From positions 8,522,974 to 8,586,973 of the forward strand of contig NZ_FNSM01000001.1 of NCBI RefSeq assembly GCF_900105415.1: 64,000 bases of DNA, given 5' to 3'. The notes under the pieces are model-generated. The model made no database searches, was not told the origin of the DNA, and saw only the letters and a program-made list of their open reading frames with translations. Position 1 is the stretch's first letter. The number at the start of each line of letters is the position of its first letter. This document shows, piece by piece, positions 19,112-28,284 of this stretch. The position numbers and the translations under genes are program-made. This stretch comes from Streptomyces sp. TLI_105 (GTDB lineage: Bacteria > Actinomycetota > Actinomycetes > Streptomycetales > Streptomycetaceae).

Positions 19112-19562
19112 TGAGCCTTTTCCAACCTCAGTTTGAGCAGTCCAGGTGGAGGGTGAGGACGGCCTGGACGATGGCGGTGATGCGGTTGGTGCCGCAGCGC
19201 GGCTTGCGCAGGAGCCGCCAGGTCTTCAAGGTGGCCATGGCCTGCTCGCCGAGTGCGCGGATGCGGGCGTGGGAGACGTTGGCTGCCCGTTGCCCGGCGG
19301 AGAGGGAGTCCCAGCATCCGCGGTAGGGGACCCAAGCGGTGCTGCCGGCGCCCTGGTAGCCCTGGGGCGAGTGCCGCGAGGATCTCCAGCGCCTCGGCCA
19401 CGTATCGGTAGGCGGTGGTGATCCCGACTCCGAAACCGGCCGTGAGCTGGGCGTAGGTGTGGCTGCAGTGCAGAGCGATACCCATCTACCAGGAGCTTCA
19501 CCTCATCCTGTACGCGGCCCCACGCCAACGCCACTTTTCGTCAGGCAAGTTGGAAACAGCTC
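19112..19562. mobile_element. Internally deleted IS copy with both ends (MITE-like)
   Basis: Left end TGAGCCTTTTCCAACCTC (19112-19129), right end resembling it inverted at about 19547-19562. Between them on the minus strand lie only pieces of the transposase: VQDEVKLLVDGY, HTYAQLTAGFGVG, then a jump from LAALAP to GYQGAG and the C-terminus ARIRALGEQAMATLKTWRLL. The catalytic Asp residues are deleted. Confidence 0.7.
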
Positions 19563-19710
19563 CGTGTCCACAATCGACCCGAACAGCCGAAACGGACCGC
19601 CGAATGAACCGACGCACCGTCACGAGATCGAGGTTAGGATCCCGTTCGCGACACGAGCATCATCCGTTCATTTCCTTTCATGCTTCCCTTGCCACCGGAA
19701 AGATTCCTGC

Positions 19711-21561
19711 ATGATTCGCCACAAAGGTAGGCTTCCTCGCCTGGCCTCGCTCCTGATCGGTCTCGGACTGGCCGCCTCGCTGGTCACCGCTCCCGTCGGC
19801 GACGAGACCGCCGCGCATGCCCCCACGGCCCCCGCGCCCGCCGCCTACGCCGTCACCCCCGCTGTCTCCCCGTTCGTCCAGAGTGGCCCGCGCAACATCG
19901 TCACACGGGTGCAGGACACCTACATCACCAACGTGGACGACGCGGACCACTCCGGGGGGCAGCTCCTGCACGTCGGCACGCCGGACAACGGCACGACTAA
20001 GTACCGCAGTTTCCTGCAGTTCGACGTCTCCAAGCTGCGCGGCGCGAACATCAAGAGCGCGAGCCTGCGGCTGTACAACTCCTTCACCGGCTCCTGCGAC
20101 GGCTGGTGGATGTACGCCGATCCGGTCGCCGCCGCCTGGAGCCAGTCCACGATCACCTGGGCCAACCAGCCGGCCCTCAGCGCCGGCTACCAGAGCTCCG
20201 CGAACTTCGGCATAGGACACCCGACCTGCCCGGACCAGCCGGTGGACTCCGACCCGGACACCTCGAACGGGATCAAGCGGCTCGACGTGACCGCCGTGGT
20301 CAAGGCATGGGCGTCCGGTGCACTGGCCAACCACGGCCTGCGCCTTTCGGCCGGCGAGTCCGGCAGTGTGGCGTACAAGGACTTCTGCTCCATGAACCCC
20401 AACGCCACCGACTTCGCCTGCCATCTGGCGTACTACACGCCGACACTGGAAGTGGAGTTCAACCCCGGCGCGTCGGTCATCGGCGCGGCCGACGAGTACG
20501 CCGTGAACTACGGCGGCTACCCCGCCACGAGCTCGGCGCTGGAGTTCTACGACTCCTATGCCCCCTCCCTGTGGCCTGCGACGGGCCCTTACCAGCGATG
20601 GGTCCCCGATGCGTACCACTCCTTCCAGGACCCCTACGGCGACCTGCTCCGGGCGCCGTTCGCGGGCGGGACGGAGCACCGGCTGCGCCCGGCGGGCGCG
20701 TACGCTGCGCCCGGCCGCAGCGGCCAGCAGGTCCTGGTCGTCGGGGACGGTCAGAGCGGCCTCGTCGCCGTCGTCCCGTACCCGGCTCTGTCGGGGGCGC
20801 GCTTCGCCATCAACGTCGGCGTCAGCTCCATCACCAACCTGCACGGCGTGGAACTCCTGCCGGACGGCAACGTGGCCGTGGCTCTGTCCAAAACCGGCCA
20901 GGTGAAGGTCTACACCAAGGCCCAGGGTGCGATCGGCAACGCGCCCAGTGCTTATGCCACCGCCGCGGACACCAAGACGCTGGACGATGCCCACAGCGTG
21001 CTGTACGACCCGGACACCAATTCGCTGTGGGCCATCGGGGCGAGCCAACTCGTCCAGTACCCCTACACGAGCGGCACCGGGAAGCTCGGCGAACCTAAGA
21101 CCTTCACCCTGCCGCTGAACCCCAACGGGTCGTCCCTGGCCTACGGCCACGACCTCGAGCCCGTCTACGGCAACCCCGACCGGATGTGGGTGTCGTCCAA
21201 CGCGGGGGTCGTCCAGTTCTCCAAGTCCGGGGCCACGCCCTGCTACGCCTCGTCCCGGTGGCCGACCTCCGCGACTGCGGCCGACGGGAAGGCCAACCGC
21301 TGGTGCACGGACTACACCCGTGAACCGCTAGTCAACAAGGGCGGCATGGCCAAGAGCGTCGGCAACGACCCAGTCTCCGGCACCGTGATCACGACTTGCG
21401 CGGGAGATCCCACCGCCTGCCACGCGCCCGTCGCGGGTGCCGACAGCTGGACGACGCCGGCGATCACCTTCGTGGACTCCTCCGGTCGCCATGAGGAGTT
21501 CTGGCGTGAAACCTATGCTCAGTACTACCGGGCGCGCTGGATGGTGCCCAGCTACAACTGA
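19711..21561 (+). CDS. Secreted DNRLRE-domain and beta-propeller protein
   Basis: 616 residues. A signal peptide (LASLLIGLGLAASLVTAPVG) is followed by a DNRLRE/CBM96-like beta-sandwich (about 55-250: DTYITNVDDADHSGGQLLHV, then YRSFLQFDVSKLRGANIKSA). The C-terminal half has repeated strands (VLVVGDGQSGLVAVVPYP, LHGVELLPDGNVAVAL, HDLEPVYGNPDRMWVS) like DUF6528-type propellers. A role in binding or cleaving an extracellular polymer is likely but not shown. GGAAAG precedes the ATG at 19711. The gene sits between an IS deletion derivative and an IS fragment, and its last codons form half of a perfect palindrome. Confidence 0.8.
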   Translation: MIRHKGRLPRLASLLIGLGLAASLVTAPVGDETAAHAPTAPAPAAYAVTPAVSPFVQSGPRNIVTRVQDTYITNVDDADHSGGQLLHVGTPDNGTTKYRSFLQFDVSKLRGANIKSASLRLYNSFTGSCDGWWMYADPVAAAWSQSTITWANQPALSAGYQSSANFGIGHPTCPDQPVDSDPDTSNGIKRLDVTAVVKAWASGALANHGLRLSAGESGSVAYKDFCSMNPNATDFACHLAYYTPTLEVEFNPGASVIGAADEYAVNYGGYPATSSALEFYDSYAPSLWPATGPYQRWVPDAYHSFQDPYGDLLRAPFAGGTEHRLRPAGAYAAPGRSGQQVLVVGDGQSGLVAVVPYPALSGARFAINVGVSSITNLHGVELLPDGNVAVALSKTGQVKVYTKAQGAIGNAPSAYATAADTKTLDDAHSVLYDPDTNSLWAIGASQLVQYPYTSGTGKLGEPKTFTLPLNPNGSSLAYGHDLEPVYGNPDRMWVSSNAGVVQFSKSGATPCYASSRWPTSATAADGKANRWCTDYTREPLVNKGGMAKSVGNDPVSGTVITTCAGDPTACHAPVAGADSWTTPAITFVDSSGRHEEFWRETYAQYYRARWMVPSYN

Positions 21562-21625
21562 CGCCGGGCCGCCGCCCGTCCTCCGCGGAGGACGGGCGGC
21601 GGCCCGGCGTCAGTTGTAGCTGGGC
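21546..21625. repeat. 80-bp perfect palindrome spanning a gene end
   Basis: Positions 21546-21585 are the exact reverse complement of 21586-21625, with no spacer, centred on CTCCGCGGAG. The left arm contains the last codons and stop of the gene ending at 21561, so the coding end is duplicated in inverse next to an IS fragment. It could terminate transcription. Confidence 0.9.
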
Positions 21626-21882
21626 GGACAAGGGCTACCAGGGCGCCGGCAGCACCGCTTGGGTCCCCTACCGCGGATGCTGGGGCTCCCTCTCCGCCGG
21701 ACAACGGGCAGCCAACGTCTCCCACGCCCGCATCCGCGCACTCGGCGAGCAGGCCATGGCCACCTTGAAGACCTGGCGGCTCCTGCGCAAGCCGCGCTGC
21801 GGCACCAACCGCATCACCGCCATCGTCCAGGCCGTCCTCACCCTCCACCTGGACTGCTCAGACCGAGGTTGGAAAAGGCTCA
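21626..21882 (+). pseudogene. C-terminal fragment of an IS5/ISL2-type transposase
   Basis: Begins abruptly at the edge of the palindrome with DKGYQGAGSTAWVPYRGCWG and runs through ARIRALGEQAMATLKTWRLL to the IS right end (21865-21882, inverted copy of 19112-19129). It is the same IS as at 19112, in opposite orientation. Confidence 0.75.
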
Positions 21883-22272
21883 CTGGTGGGAGAGATGGGG
21901 CCGGTCTGTGTGCTGGCGCTGGGGGGCTGCCGTTCATGGGTGTGGGGGTCACTGGCACAGGCACTGAACGGTTCTCGTCCGTTCGGCAGCATGCGGGCAC
22001 CCACGTTGTTCTCAGCGGGCAGTTTGGCTGTCGGGAGTCAGGCTGATGGACGCCGGCCACGATCTGGCCGGTTACCTGAACGGCGTCCGCGCGACGCCGC
22101 CGAGCGCCTGGCTGACGACGCCGTCCGCCGCGCCCGCGCGGTGCGCGACCCGCATGCGACAACACCACCGTCCTGATCCCCCGCATCGCTTGACTGGCTG
22201 TTGAGAGACGTTCGGCTCCGGCCGGCCAACGACAATGAGGCCGGGCAGGATAGCCCTGCCCGGCCTCGGCGC
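21883..22272. other. No gene seen
   Basis: About 390 bases with no frame of convincing composition and no recognisable RNA. A 22240-22265 hairpin (GGCCGGGCAGG and complement) probably terminates the minus-strand fragment that follows. Confidence 0.4.
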
Positions 22273-22552
22273 CTACTCCCACAGCGCCTTGAAGATGTCC
22301 CACAGGGGTGCGCCCCGGTCGGGCGGGTCGGCCAGGAGCTTCTCCGTCAGACGGGACGTGAACGTCCGCGCCGTGCCCTCAGCAGCGCCTTGGGTGGTGC
22401 CCCGGACTATCGCGGTGGGCAGGCCGGCGCCGACGGCCGCCTGCTGTACGGCGGGCGGGGGGCAACACGCCGGGCGTGGGCGTTTCTCCTTCCGTGTGCC
22501 CGGCCGGGAGGCGATGATCGGGCCTACGGCTGTGTGGCGCGGTGCCGCGCGG
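22273..22552 (-). pseudogene. 3' end of an unidentified gene
   Basis: The minus frame ending at TAG 22273 has good codon bias and reads AVGAGLPTAIVRGTTQGAAE, then RLTEKLLADPPDRGAPLWDI. It is open back to about 22552 without a start codon and its upstream third is low-complexity. A terminator-like hairpin follows the stop. It looks like the end of a larger gene removed by rearrangement; family not recognised. Confidence 0.45.
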
Positions 22553-22578
22553 CCTGATCATGGATGAGGGAGGCCGAC

Positions 22579-22782
22579 ATGGCGACCGGCACGGTGAAGT
22601 GGTTCAACGCGGAGAAGGGATTCGGGTTCATCGAGCAGGAGGGCGGCGGCCCCGACGTCTTCGTCCACTACTCGGCCATCGCCAGCACTGGCTACCGGGA
22701 GCTGAACGAGGGCCAGAAGGTGCAGTTCGACATCACCCAGGGACCGAAGGGCCCGCAGGCCGAGAACGTCACCCCGGCCTGA
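22579..22782 (+). CDS. Cold-shock protein
   Basis: 67 residues, the standard length. RNP1 (KGFGFIEQ) and RNP2 (DVFVHYSAI) motifs are complete, and the start [16 protein letters not shown] is canonical; GAGGGAGG lies six bases upstream. CspA-type proteins bind single-stranded RNA and melt structure, aiding translation under cold or other stress. A hairpin follows the stop. Confidence 0.96.
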   Translation: MATGTVKWFNAEKGFGFIEQEGGGPDVFVHYSAIASTGYRELNEGQKVQFDITQGPKGPQAENVTPA

Positions 22783-22794
22783 GCCTTTGTGCCA

Positions 22795-22820
22795 CGAGTC
22801 GGCGAAGATTCGCCGACTCG
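22795..22820 (+). terminator. Terminator of the cold-shock gene
   Basis: Perfect 12-bp arms (CGAGTCGGCGAA and complement) with a 2-base loop, starting 13 bases after the stop codon. Confidence 0.75.
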
Positions 22821-23375
22821 ATGCCGCCTGACGCAGTGCCGCAGCCTCTCTCCAGGATGGCATGCAGCGCGGCGGCGGCTTCCCGTGCTCGCTGCGTGTT
22901 CCGACGCCGTGTGCCACGAAGCGGGCCGGGCCGGCGGGGGAGTCGGAGCAGTTCTTCATATCGATCGGATCAGCCGGATTGCCGCGGCACGGGCGGAGTC
23001 GTACGGTCCCGCCCTCTCGGCCCCCTGCCACGCTGTGTTGCTCATCCGGGCCAGGGGGACTGGCGGCCGACGGCGTTCCATTCCTCATCCCGGTGAGCCC
23101 CGCGTCGCCGGCCCCGGCATCAGCTGCCGCTTCTACTACTTCGGCGACACGCCCTGACGCCCGCTGGCGCCGCTCGGCCCGCCCTCGGTCAGTTGGGCGG
23201 CGGTGTTCTCGATCCACAGCAGCGTCCACTCGACTCCGGCCTGCCACCCGGGCGCCGCTCCGTCCGGCCTTCCGGGGTCCCAGAGGTGAAGCTGTCGCCC
23301 GACCTGAAAATGCGACGACACGGCCTGCTCACCTCCTCTTGACCGGAAGTTTGGTTGAGGTATGAGACTCCTCTC
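22821..23375. other. Gene-poor stretch with unassigned open frames
   Basis: A plus-strand frame ends at 23157 with GPGISCRFYYFGDTP, and a minus-strand frame ending near 23136 reads VEWTLLWIENTAAQLTEGG. Either could be the end of an old gene, but neither has a start or a recognisable family. Confidence 0.3.
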
Positions 23376-23825
23376 ATGACCACGATCACTGCGGACACCA
23401 CCGCCACCGCTGCCGACGTCGCCGCCATCACGCGCCTCTTCGACGGCTACCTCCGTTCCCTCGACGAGCGCGGCGCTTTCGACGGGACCTGGGCAGCCGC
23501 CTTCTTCACCGAGGACGCGTCCACTTCCACCCCCGCCGGGGACGTGCACGGGCGGGACGCCATCGCCGCGAACGTCCGCATGGCGATGGGGCTCTTCGAC
23601 CGGAGCGTCCACTTCGGTTCTAACTACCTCATCGACGTGGACGGCGACCGCGCCACCCTGTTCGGGAACCAGCTCTCCACGCATGTCCTCGCGGGCGACG
23701 GCACCCTGTTCGTCTCCGGCGGACAGACGGAGAACGAACTCGTCCGCACCCCCGAGGGGTGGCGGCTTTCCCGGGCCGATCTGCGCATCGTCTGGAAGCA
23801 GGGAAACCCGCCGGTGATCCCGTAA
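23376..23825 (+). CDS. SnoaL/NTF2-like protein
   Basis: 149 residues. The order of one N-terminal helix (AAITRLFDGYLRSLDERGAF), FFTEDASTSTPAG, then strands HFGSNYLIDVDGDRATLFGN and the closing LSRADLRIVWKQGNPPV is that of SnoaL-like polyketide-cyclase or NTF2 folds, which act as small enzymes or ligand binders. No pathway genes are nearby, so the substrate is unknown. The ATG at 23376 is followed by a Thr-rich tail. Confidence 0.8.
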   Translation: MTTITADTTATAADVAAITRLFDGYLRSLDERGAFDGTWAAAFFTEDASTSTPAGDVHGRDAIAANVRMAMGLFDRSVHFGSNYLIDVDGDRATLFGNQLSTHVLAGDGTLFVSGGQTENELVRTPEGWRLSRADLRIVWKQGNPPVIP

Positions 23826-23861
23826 CCAGGCCGCCTGGACGCCCCGCATGCCGAACGCCAG

Positions 23862-24712
23862 ATGTCTGCCCAGGGCCAGACGGTCGGGGGCATTACCGTG
23901 CTGATGCAGGTTGGTGAGGACTACGTCCGCGATGTCATCCACGCCTTCCACGAGCGGGGGTTCGACGCGCTGGACCCAAAATGGAGCGGGGGATGCCCCA
24001 AGACGATCAGTGACCGGGTGCGCGAGCACATCTGCCTGATCGCCCGGACGTCCCCCGCCGACTGGAGGATCACCGCGTTCTCCACCTGGAACCCGAGCAA
24101 GCTCGCCGGCCGCCTCGTCAAGTAGAAGGTGACCGCGGCCATCAGCCGGGAGACCCTGCGCCGGATCTTGCGCGTCGGCAAGGTCTCCTGGAAGACCACC
24201 ACCACGTGGAAGGCGTCCACCGACCCGGAGTTCATCGTCAAGATGCACCGCGTCCTGGCGCTGTACGGCACCCCGCCCGTCGACGGGCGGGTGGTATGCG
24301 TCGATGAGTTCGGGCCGCTGAACTTGATGCCCCGCGAGGGCAAGGGGCGGGGGCCGGTGAGGCGTCCGCGCAGGCTGCGGGCAACTTACAACCGCTACGG
24401 CGGGGTGCGGCAGATGCTCGCCGCCCTAGATCTGGCTACCGGCAAGCCGTACTACCGCATCCGCCCGCGCAAGCGGTGGCGCGAGTTCCTCGGCCTCCTC
24501 AAGGCCCTGCGGGCACGCTGGCCCGGGGGAAAAGCTGTATGTGGTGCTGGACAAGTTCTCCCCGCACAAGCACGCCAAGGTCCGCACCTGGGCGGACGAC
24601 AACGACGTTGAGCTGATCTTCCTGCCGACCTACGGCTCCTGGCTGAACTTGATCGAGGCCGAGTTCGCGGCCCTGCGCTACTGCGCGCTCAACGGCACTG
24701 ACCAGCCGCGGT
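23862..24712 (+). pseudogene. IS630-family transposase, broken
   Basis: Pieces in order: VRDVIHAFHERGFDALDPKW to a stop after GRLVK (24123-24125), RETLRRILRVGKVSWKTTTT and VVCVDEFGPLNL (first Asp), then after a frameshift near 24530 the segment VVLDKFSPHKHAKVRTW and YGSWLNLIEAEFAALRYCAL (Asp and Glu). The N-terminus is missing and the 3' end fuses to another IS at about 24712. Confidence 0.8.
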
Positions 24713-25302
24713 CGGCGAACAGCCGGCCCGGCCGGTGCCGCGGTCGCCCACGAAGTCCTCGGATGCGAGGGATCGCATCCAGCAGGGGCGTCAGCTGGGT
24801 GACGTCATGCCTGTTTCCACCGGTCAGTGAGACGGCGAGGGGTGTGCCATGGCGGTCGACGATCAGGTGGTGCTCGCTGCCCGGCCGGGCACGGTCGACC
24901 GGCGAAGGTCCGGTGTGAGCCCCCCTTCAGGGCCCGGACGTGCGAGCCGTCGATGGCGGCGTCCTCCATGTCCAGCAGACCTGCCTTGCGCAGCTCGGCC
25001 GGGAGGGCCTCGTGCAGGCGGGGCCAGACGCCGGCTTCGGTCCAGTCCCGCAGCCGACGCCAGGCCGTCACCCCACTGCACCCGGTCTGCTCGGCGGGCA
25101 CGTCTCTCCAGCTCACGTTCTTGCGCAGCACGTAAACGATGCCCCGCAGGGCCGCACGATCGTCCGCCGACAGACGCCCGGGATACCGATGACGCCGCGG
25201 AGCCCGGGGCGGCAGCAGCGGAGCGATGCGTTCCCACAGGTCATCAGGTACAAGATCATCCGACACCCGCACCACTCTGTCGTCACCAGACCCGATCGCC
25301 AA
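24713..25302 (-). pseudogene. IS5-family transposase, frameshifted and truncated
   Basis: Begins VSDDLVPDDLWERIAPLLPP (GTG near 25270) and continues to DAAIDGSHVRALKGG with the first Asp. At a G6 run near 24915 the frame changes to GAHTGPSPVDRARPGSEHHL and HDVTQLTPLLDAIPRI, ending at LFADRG where the IS630 remnant begins. The C-terminal catalytic Glu region is lost. Confidence 0.75.
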
Positions 25303-25391
25303 GCCCTCACGCCGAACTCATTCTGAAACGATCAGTAAGGCCCACTGGCGGGAATCTCCTCTTGCGCTTCCGAACGGGGATTATGGGCGGC

Positions 25392-26138
25392 ATGGAACAT
25401 TTTGCGCCGGTGAGCGTCCTTGCTCTCCGTCCTGCCCTTCCGCATCCGCAGGCGATCATGAAGGGGGCGGCCATACGTCCTTTGATCGACGGCCGGGACG
25501 TGCTGGAGGAAATGCATCCGGACGGCGATTCAAGCTGCTACCAGCAGAAGTGGCTCGGTTCACCGGAGACGTGGCCGCTGTGGGCCTCTCGCGAACCTCG
25601 CCGTGTCGAACTGTCGAACAATGACTGCGACACCGGTTGCTGTGGGGGAGTGTTCGTCACCATCCAGCGTCGTGGCGGTCACGTCGAGTGGATGAGCTGG
25701 GAGAACACCAACGACATCCGTGTCCCCATCCCTCCTGAGGTCCGCTTCGACGCCGCGCAGTACGACGCCGAACTGGCTCGGGTCGTAGCTGACCACAGCT
25801 GGGAGGCGCCCGTGGATACGGCGGCCCGTCTACTGGCCCACCGGATCGTCGCCACCGGCTGGTACAAGCGGTGGGACTGTCAGCCGTCCTTGCACGGCAT
25901 CCGTGTTCAAGAGCGGGGAGAGTCTGCTGCAGTAGTTATGCCCTTCGTCGCCGGCCAGTTCGAGGGAAGCGGTACGTTCCACTGTCGCGTTATGTCCGTT
26001 TCTGCGCAGGAGTCCGTCGAGGAACAGGTACGGCGCTTCGTCGAGCAGATCACAGCCACCGACCCCCGCGAGAGCGCTTTTCGGCAGGTGAATTCTTCTT
26101 TCAGACCAATGTGCTTGTGCGCGAGGCCCAGTGCTTGA
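25392..26138 (+). CDS. Uncharacterised actinomycete protein
   Basis: 248 residues. A Cys-rich segment NNDCDTGCCGGVFVTI is followed by HVEWMSWENTND and two-domain sequence ending SVEEQVRRFVEQITATDPRE. It resembles a Streptomyces family of unknown role that I cannot name. The last 16 residues look foreign and may come from fusion with adjacent decayed DNA near 26090. The second ATG (25392) was chosen; the one at 25383 is equally possible. Confidence 0.65.
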   Translation: MEHFAPVSVLALRPALPHPQAIMKGAAIRPLIDGRDVLEEMHPDGDSSCYQQKWLGSPETWPLWASREPRRVELSNNDCDTGCCGGVFVTIQRRGGHVEWMSWENTNDIRVPIPPEVRFDAAQYDAELARVVADHSWEAPVDTAARLLAHRIVATGWYKRWDCQPSLHGIRVQERGESAAVVMPFVAGQFEGSGTFHCRVMSVSAQESVEEQVRRFVEQITATDPRESAFRQVNSSFRPMCLCARPSA

Positions 26139-26262
26139 CGCCTGCCTGGGCGGTGAGTTGCAGCGTGGTGAGAGTCCCAGTGGACCGGGTTGGACGGCTG
26201 TCAAGCAGCTGCTGGATCGCTGTGGTGATGGCGTCGCGTTCGGCGTCGCGGCCAGGGGCCAT
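26101..26262 (-). pseudogene. Remnant of a plasmid/phage-type helix-turn-helix protein
   Basis: Reads RDAERDAITTAIQQLLDSRP and LTTLQLTAQAGVKHW, then a stop; one base shift continues as LAHKHIGLKEEF. This matches small actinomycete plasmid proteins with the pattern LTxxxLAxEAGVxRxxLTHKH. The gene is frameshifted and its 3' end abuts the gene ending at 26138. Confidence 0.45.
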
Positions 26263-26610
26263 CGTGGGGTTCTCCGGTGTGGTCGTGGGCGGTGACGATG
26301 CGTTCCACGCGGTCGAGCTCATGCTATTCGCGGGCATGTCGGAAGGCAGGTCCAGCGGGTCATTGACGAGCGGCCCTAGCCGCTTGACCTGGACGTATCC
26401 ATGTTCTTTGCGATCGGGGTGTCCCGCGAGACAGAGGATTCCGACGCCGTCAGCTCGTCACGCTCACCCAGATGGACACGGGGTGTACGGTCAGCACTTT
26501 GCCCGGATGAAATCCCATGGTGTACCCCGCCGCCCGACGGGATCATGAGCTGCCGCCGTGCCGCGCCCGGGACGGCGGTCGTTCATGTGCCGCCCTGGGA
26601 GGAAACCTGT
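26139..26610. other. No gene apart from the remnant
   Basis: Besides the decayed minus-strand frame at 26101-26262, nothing coding is evident. The last 30 bases carry the ribosome site of the propeller protein gene. Confidence 0.4.
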
Positions 26611-28200
26611 ATGACCCTCGCACCGATAGTCCGACGCGTGTTCGGCGACGGCCCATTCGCCGAGATCGGAGAACCCGTTCTGGCCGTCGCTGACGAACGC
26701 TCGCGGACGGTCGCTGTGGGCGGGGACCTCGGACATGTCCAGTGGAGTGGCAGTGGGACCGCGGACTCCCCATGGACGGGGCATCGGATCGGTGTCTATC
26801 AGCAGGACGGGCTGCGGTGTCGGCACCTGGTGCGATCTTGGTACCCCGTTCGGTCTCTCGCCTTCCACCCCGTTCTTCCCCTGTTGGCCGTTGGTACGGG
26901 GCGCTACGACGGCGGCTACTCGTTTGAAGGCGAGCTGCTGCTGATCCACCTGGACTCCGGCGACGTGGTGTCCGTCCTGCAGTACCCGCGGCAGGTGATC
27001 AGCGTGGAATGGCGCAGCGAGACGGCACTTCATCTGGTCTTGGCGCCGTGTGATGACTGGGAGAATCCGCAGGCACATAAGCAGGGGCATGCCGTCGTTG
27101 TGGCTCGCTCGGACTGGGGCGCCGTCGGACAGGGGACGATCGGTGCCGAGGAGCTGGCTGCCCCCGCGGAATCGGTCGTCCAGCCGGATCACAGCGCGGA
27201 GGCCCGCCGAATCCTCGCGGACCTCGCGGCCTCGGCCGGCCGGCAGTGGTCCGTGCGCCGGCGTGTGTGGGCTGTCGAAGGTACGGAGGACGGCCGCGTG
27301 CTGGCCGCTCTGGACGGAATCCTGGCGGAGTCGTGGCTGCCGTCAGGAGACCTGCAATGGGTGGTCGAGGATGAGGAAGGCGGTCGACAGCTGGTTCTGG
27401 CCTCCGACGGCACATCGGTCTGGACCAACGCCGAACGCCACAGTCGCCGCAAGGGAAGGCGCTGGGAGAGGTCCGCGCCCCGAGTCGCCCGGATCGCCGT
27501 CGACACAGGGCAGGTGCTGGAGACCCTGAGCCCGGGCGTGTTCACGGTTCTTGTCGCAGGCGGTCAGAGGGTGATCCTGAGGCCGTTGGACGGCCGCCGC
27601 AAGCATCCCGAACGGCTGATGATGTTCGACCTGGACGGTCCGGTGAACGGTCCTGAGGTCGGCCACTTCGACCTCTTCAATCACTCGTTCGCCGTCCGTC
27701 GCGCGAGCCGCCCGTACGTCCTGGTCGGCACTGACCCGGACAAGCCGCATAGGGAAAAATGGATCACTGCCCTGGGCACCGATGGGACATTGCGGCCGCT
27801 CTTCCCGCACTCCTGGGTACCGGCAGAGCACCATTTCGGAGGTCCCGCAGTCGAAATCGGGCAGTCCCTGGTCTATGCCGGCGCTGTCCACCACGGCCAA
27901 GGGCTTCAACCTGGTGGGGCCTACACAGTGCGGCGATCCCTGAACGGCTCAGTGCGGTGGCAGCACCGCGCCGATCATCCCGCCACCGCCCTCGACACAG
28001 ACGGGGACACCGTCTACGTGGCTGACAACTCCGGCGCCCTGACGGCACTGGACGCCGAGGACGGCTCGGTGCGATGGAACACCGAGCTCGAGGTCGAAGG
28101 AGTGCCCACCACAGCGCTGTCCCTCGCTGTGGCACCTCAAGGGCACTTGCTCATCGGGACCGTCGACGGCCGGATCCTGGAGTGTCCATCGCGGCCCTGA
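26611..28200 (+). CDS. Beta-propeller protein with PQQ-like C-terminal repeats
   Basis: 529 residues with GGGAGG 9 bases before the ATG. N-terminal blades read like WD40 (RSLAFHPVLPLLAVGTG, VISVEWRSETALHLVLAP); C-terminal ones like PQQ enzymes (LNGSVRWQHRADHPATALDT, DGDTVYVADNSGALTALDAE). No signal peptide or catalytic domain. Such propellers serve as interaction platforms; the partner is not evident in this window. It ends 50 bases before the IS630 inverted repeat. Confidence 0.75.
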   Translation: MTLAPIVRRVFGDGPFAEIGEPVLAVADERSRTVAVGGDLGHVQWSGSGTADSPWTGHRIGVYQQDGLRCRHLVRSWYPVRSLAFHPVLPLLAVGTGRYDGGYSFEGELLLIHLDSGDVVSVLQYPRQVISVEWRSETALHLVLAPCDDWENPQAHKQGHAVVVARSDWGAVGQGTIGAEELAAPAESVVQPDHSAEARRILADLAASAGRQWSVRRRVWAVEGTEDGRVLAALDGILAESWLPSGDLQWVVEDEEGGRQLVLASDGTSVWTNAERHSRRKGRRWERSAPRVARIAVDTGQVLETLSPGVFTVLVAGGQRVILRPLDGRRKHPERLMMFDLDGPVNGPEVGHFDLFNHSFAVRRASRPYVLVGTDPDKPHREKWITALGTDGTLRPLFPHSWVPAEHHFGGPAVEIGQSLVYAGAVHHGQGLQPGGAYTVRRSLNGSVRWQHRADHPATALDTDGDTVYVADNSGALTALDAEDGSVRWNTELEVEGVPTTALSLAVAPQGHLLIGTVDGRILECPSRP

Positions 28201-28284
28201 CCCCAAGAGCGAAGCCTTTTACGCGGCGGGAACGACGTGCTGCGGGGGATTACTGAGATTGAACTCGTGGTGTCGTGCGGTTGC

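Noticed and set aside
19459..19710. N-terminal extension of the secreted propeller protein
   Set aside because: The upstream 84 codons overlap the IS right end and lack a signal peptide; the ATG at 19711 has a ribosome site and starts a signal sequence.
19112..21882. Composite transposon made of two flanking IS copies
   Set aside because: The left copy has its own two ends (19112 and about 19562), the right copy has only one, and no direct target repeat was found, so composite mobility is not supported.
26401..26610. Longer start for the propeller protein
   Set aside because: No ribosome site and Arg/Ser-rich sequence before the ATG at 26611, which has GGGAGG.
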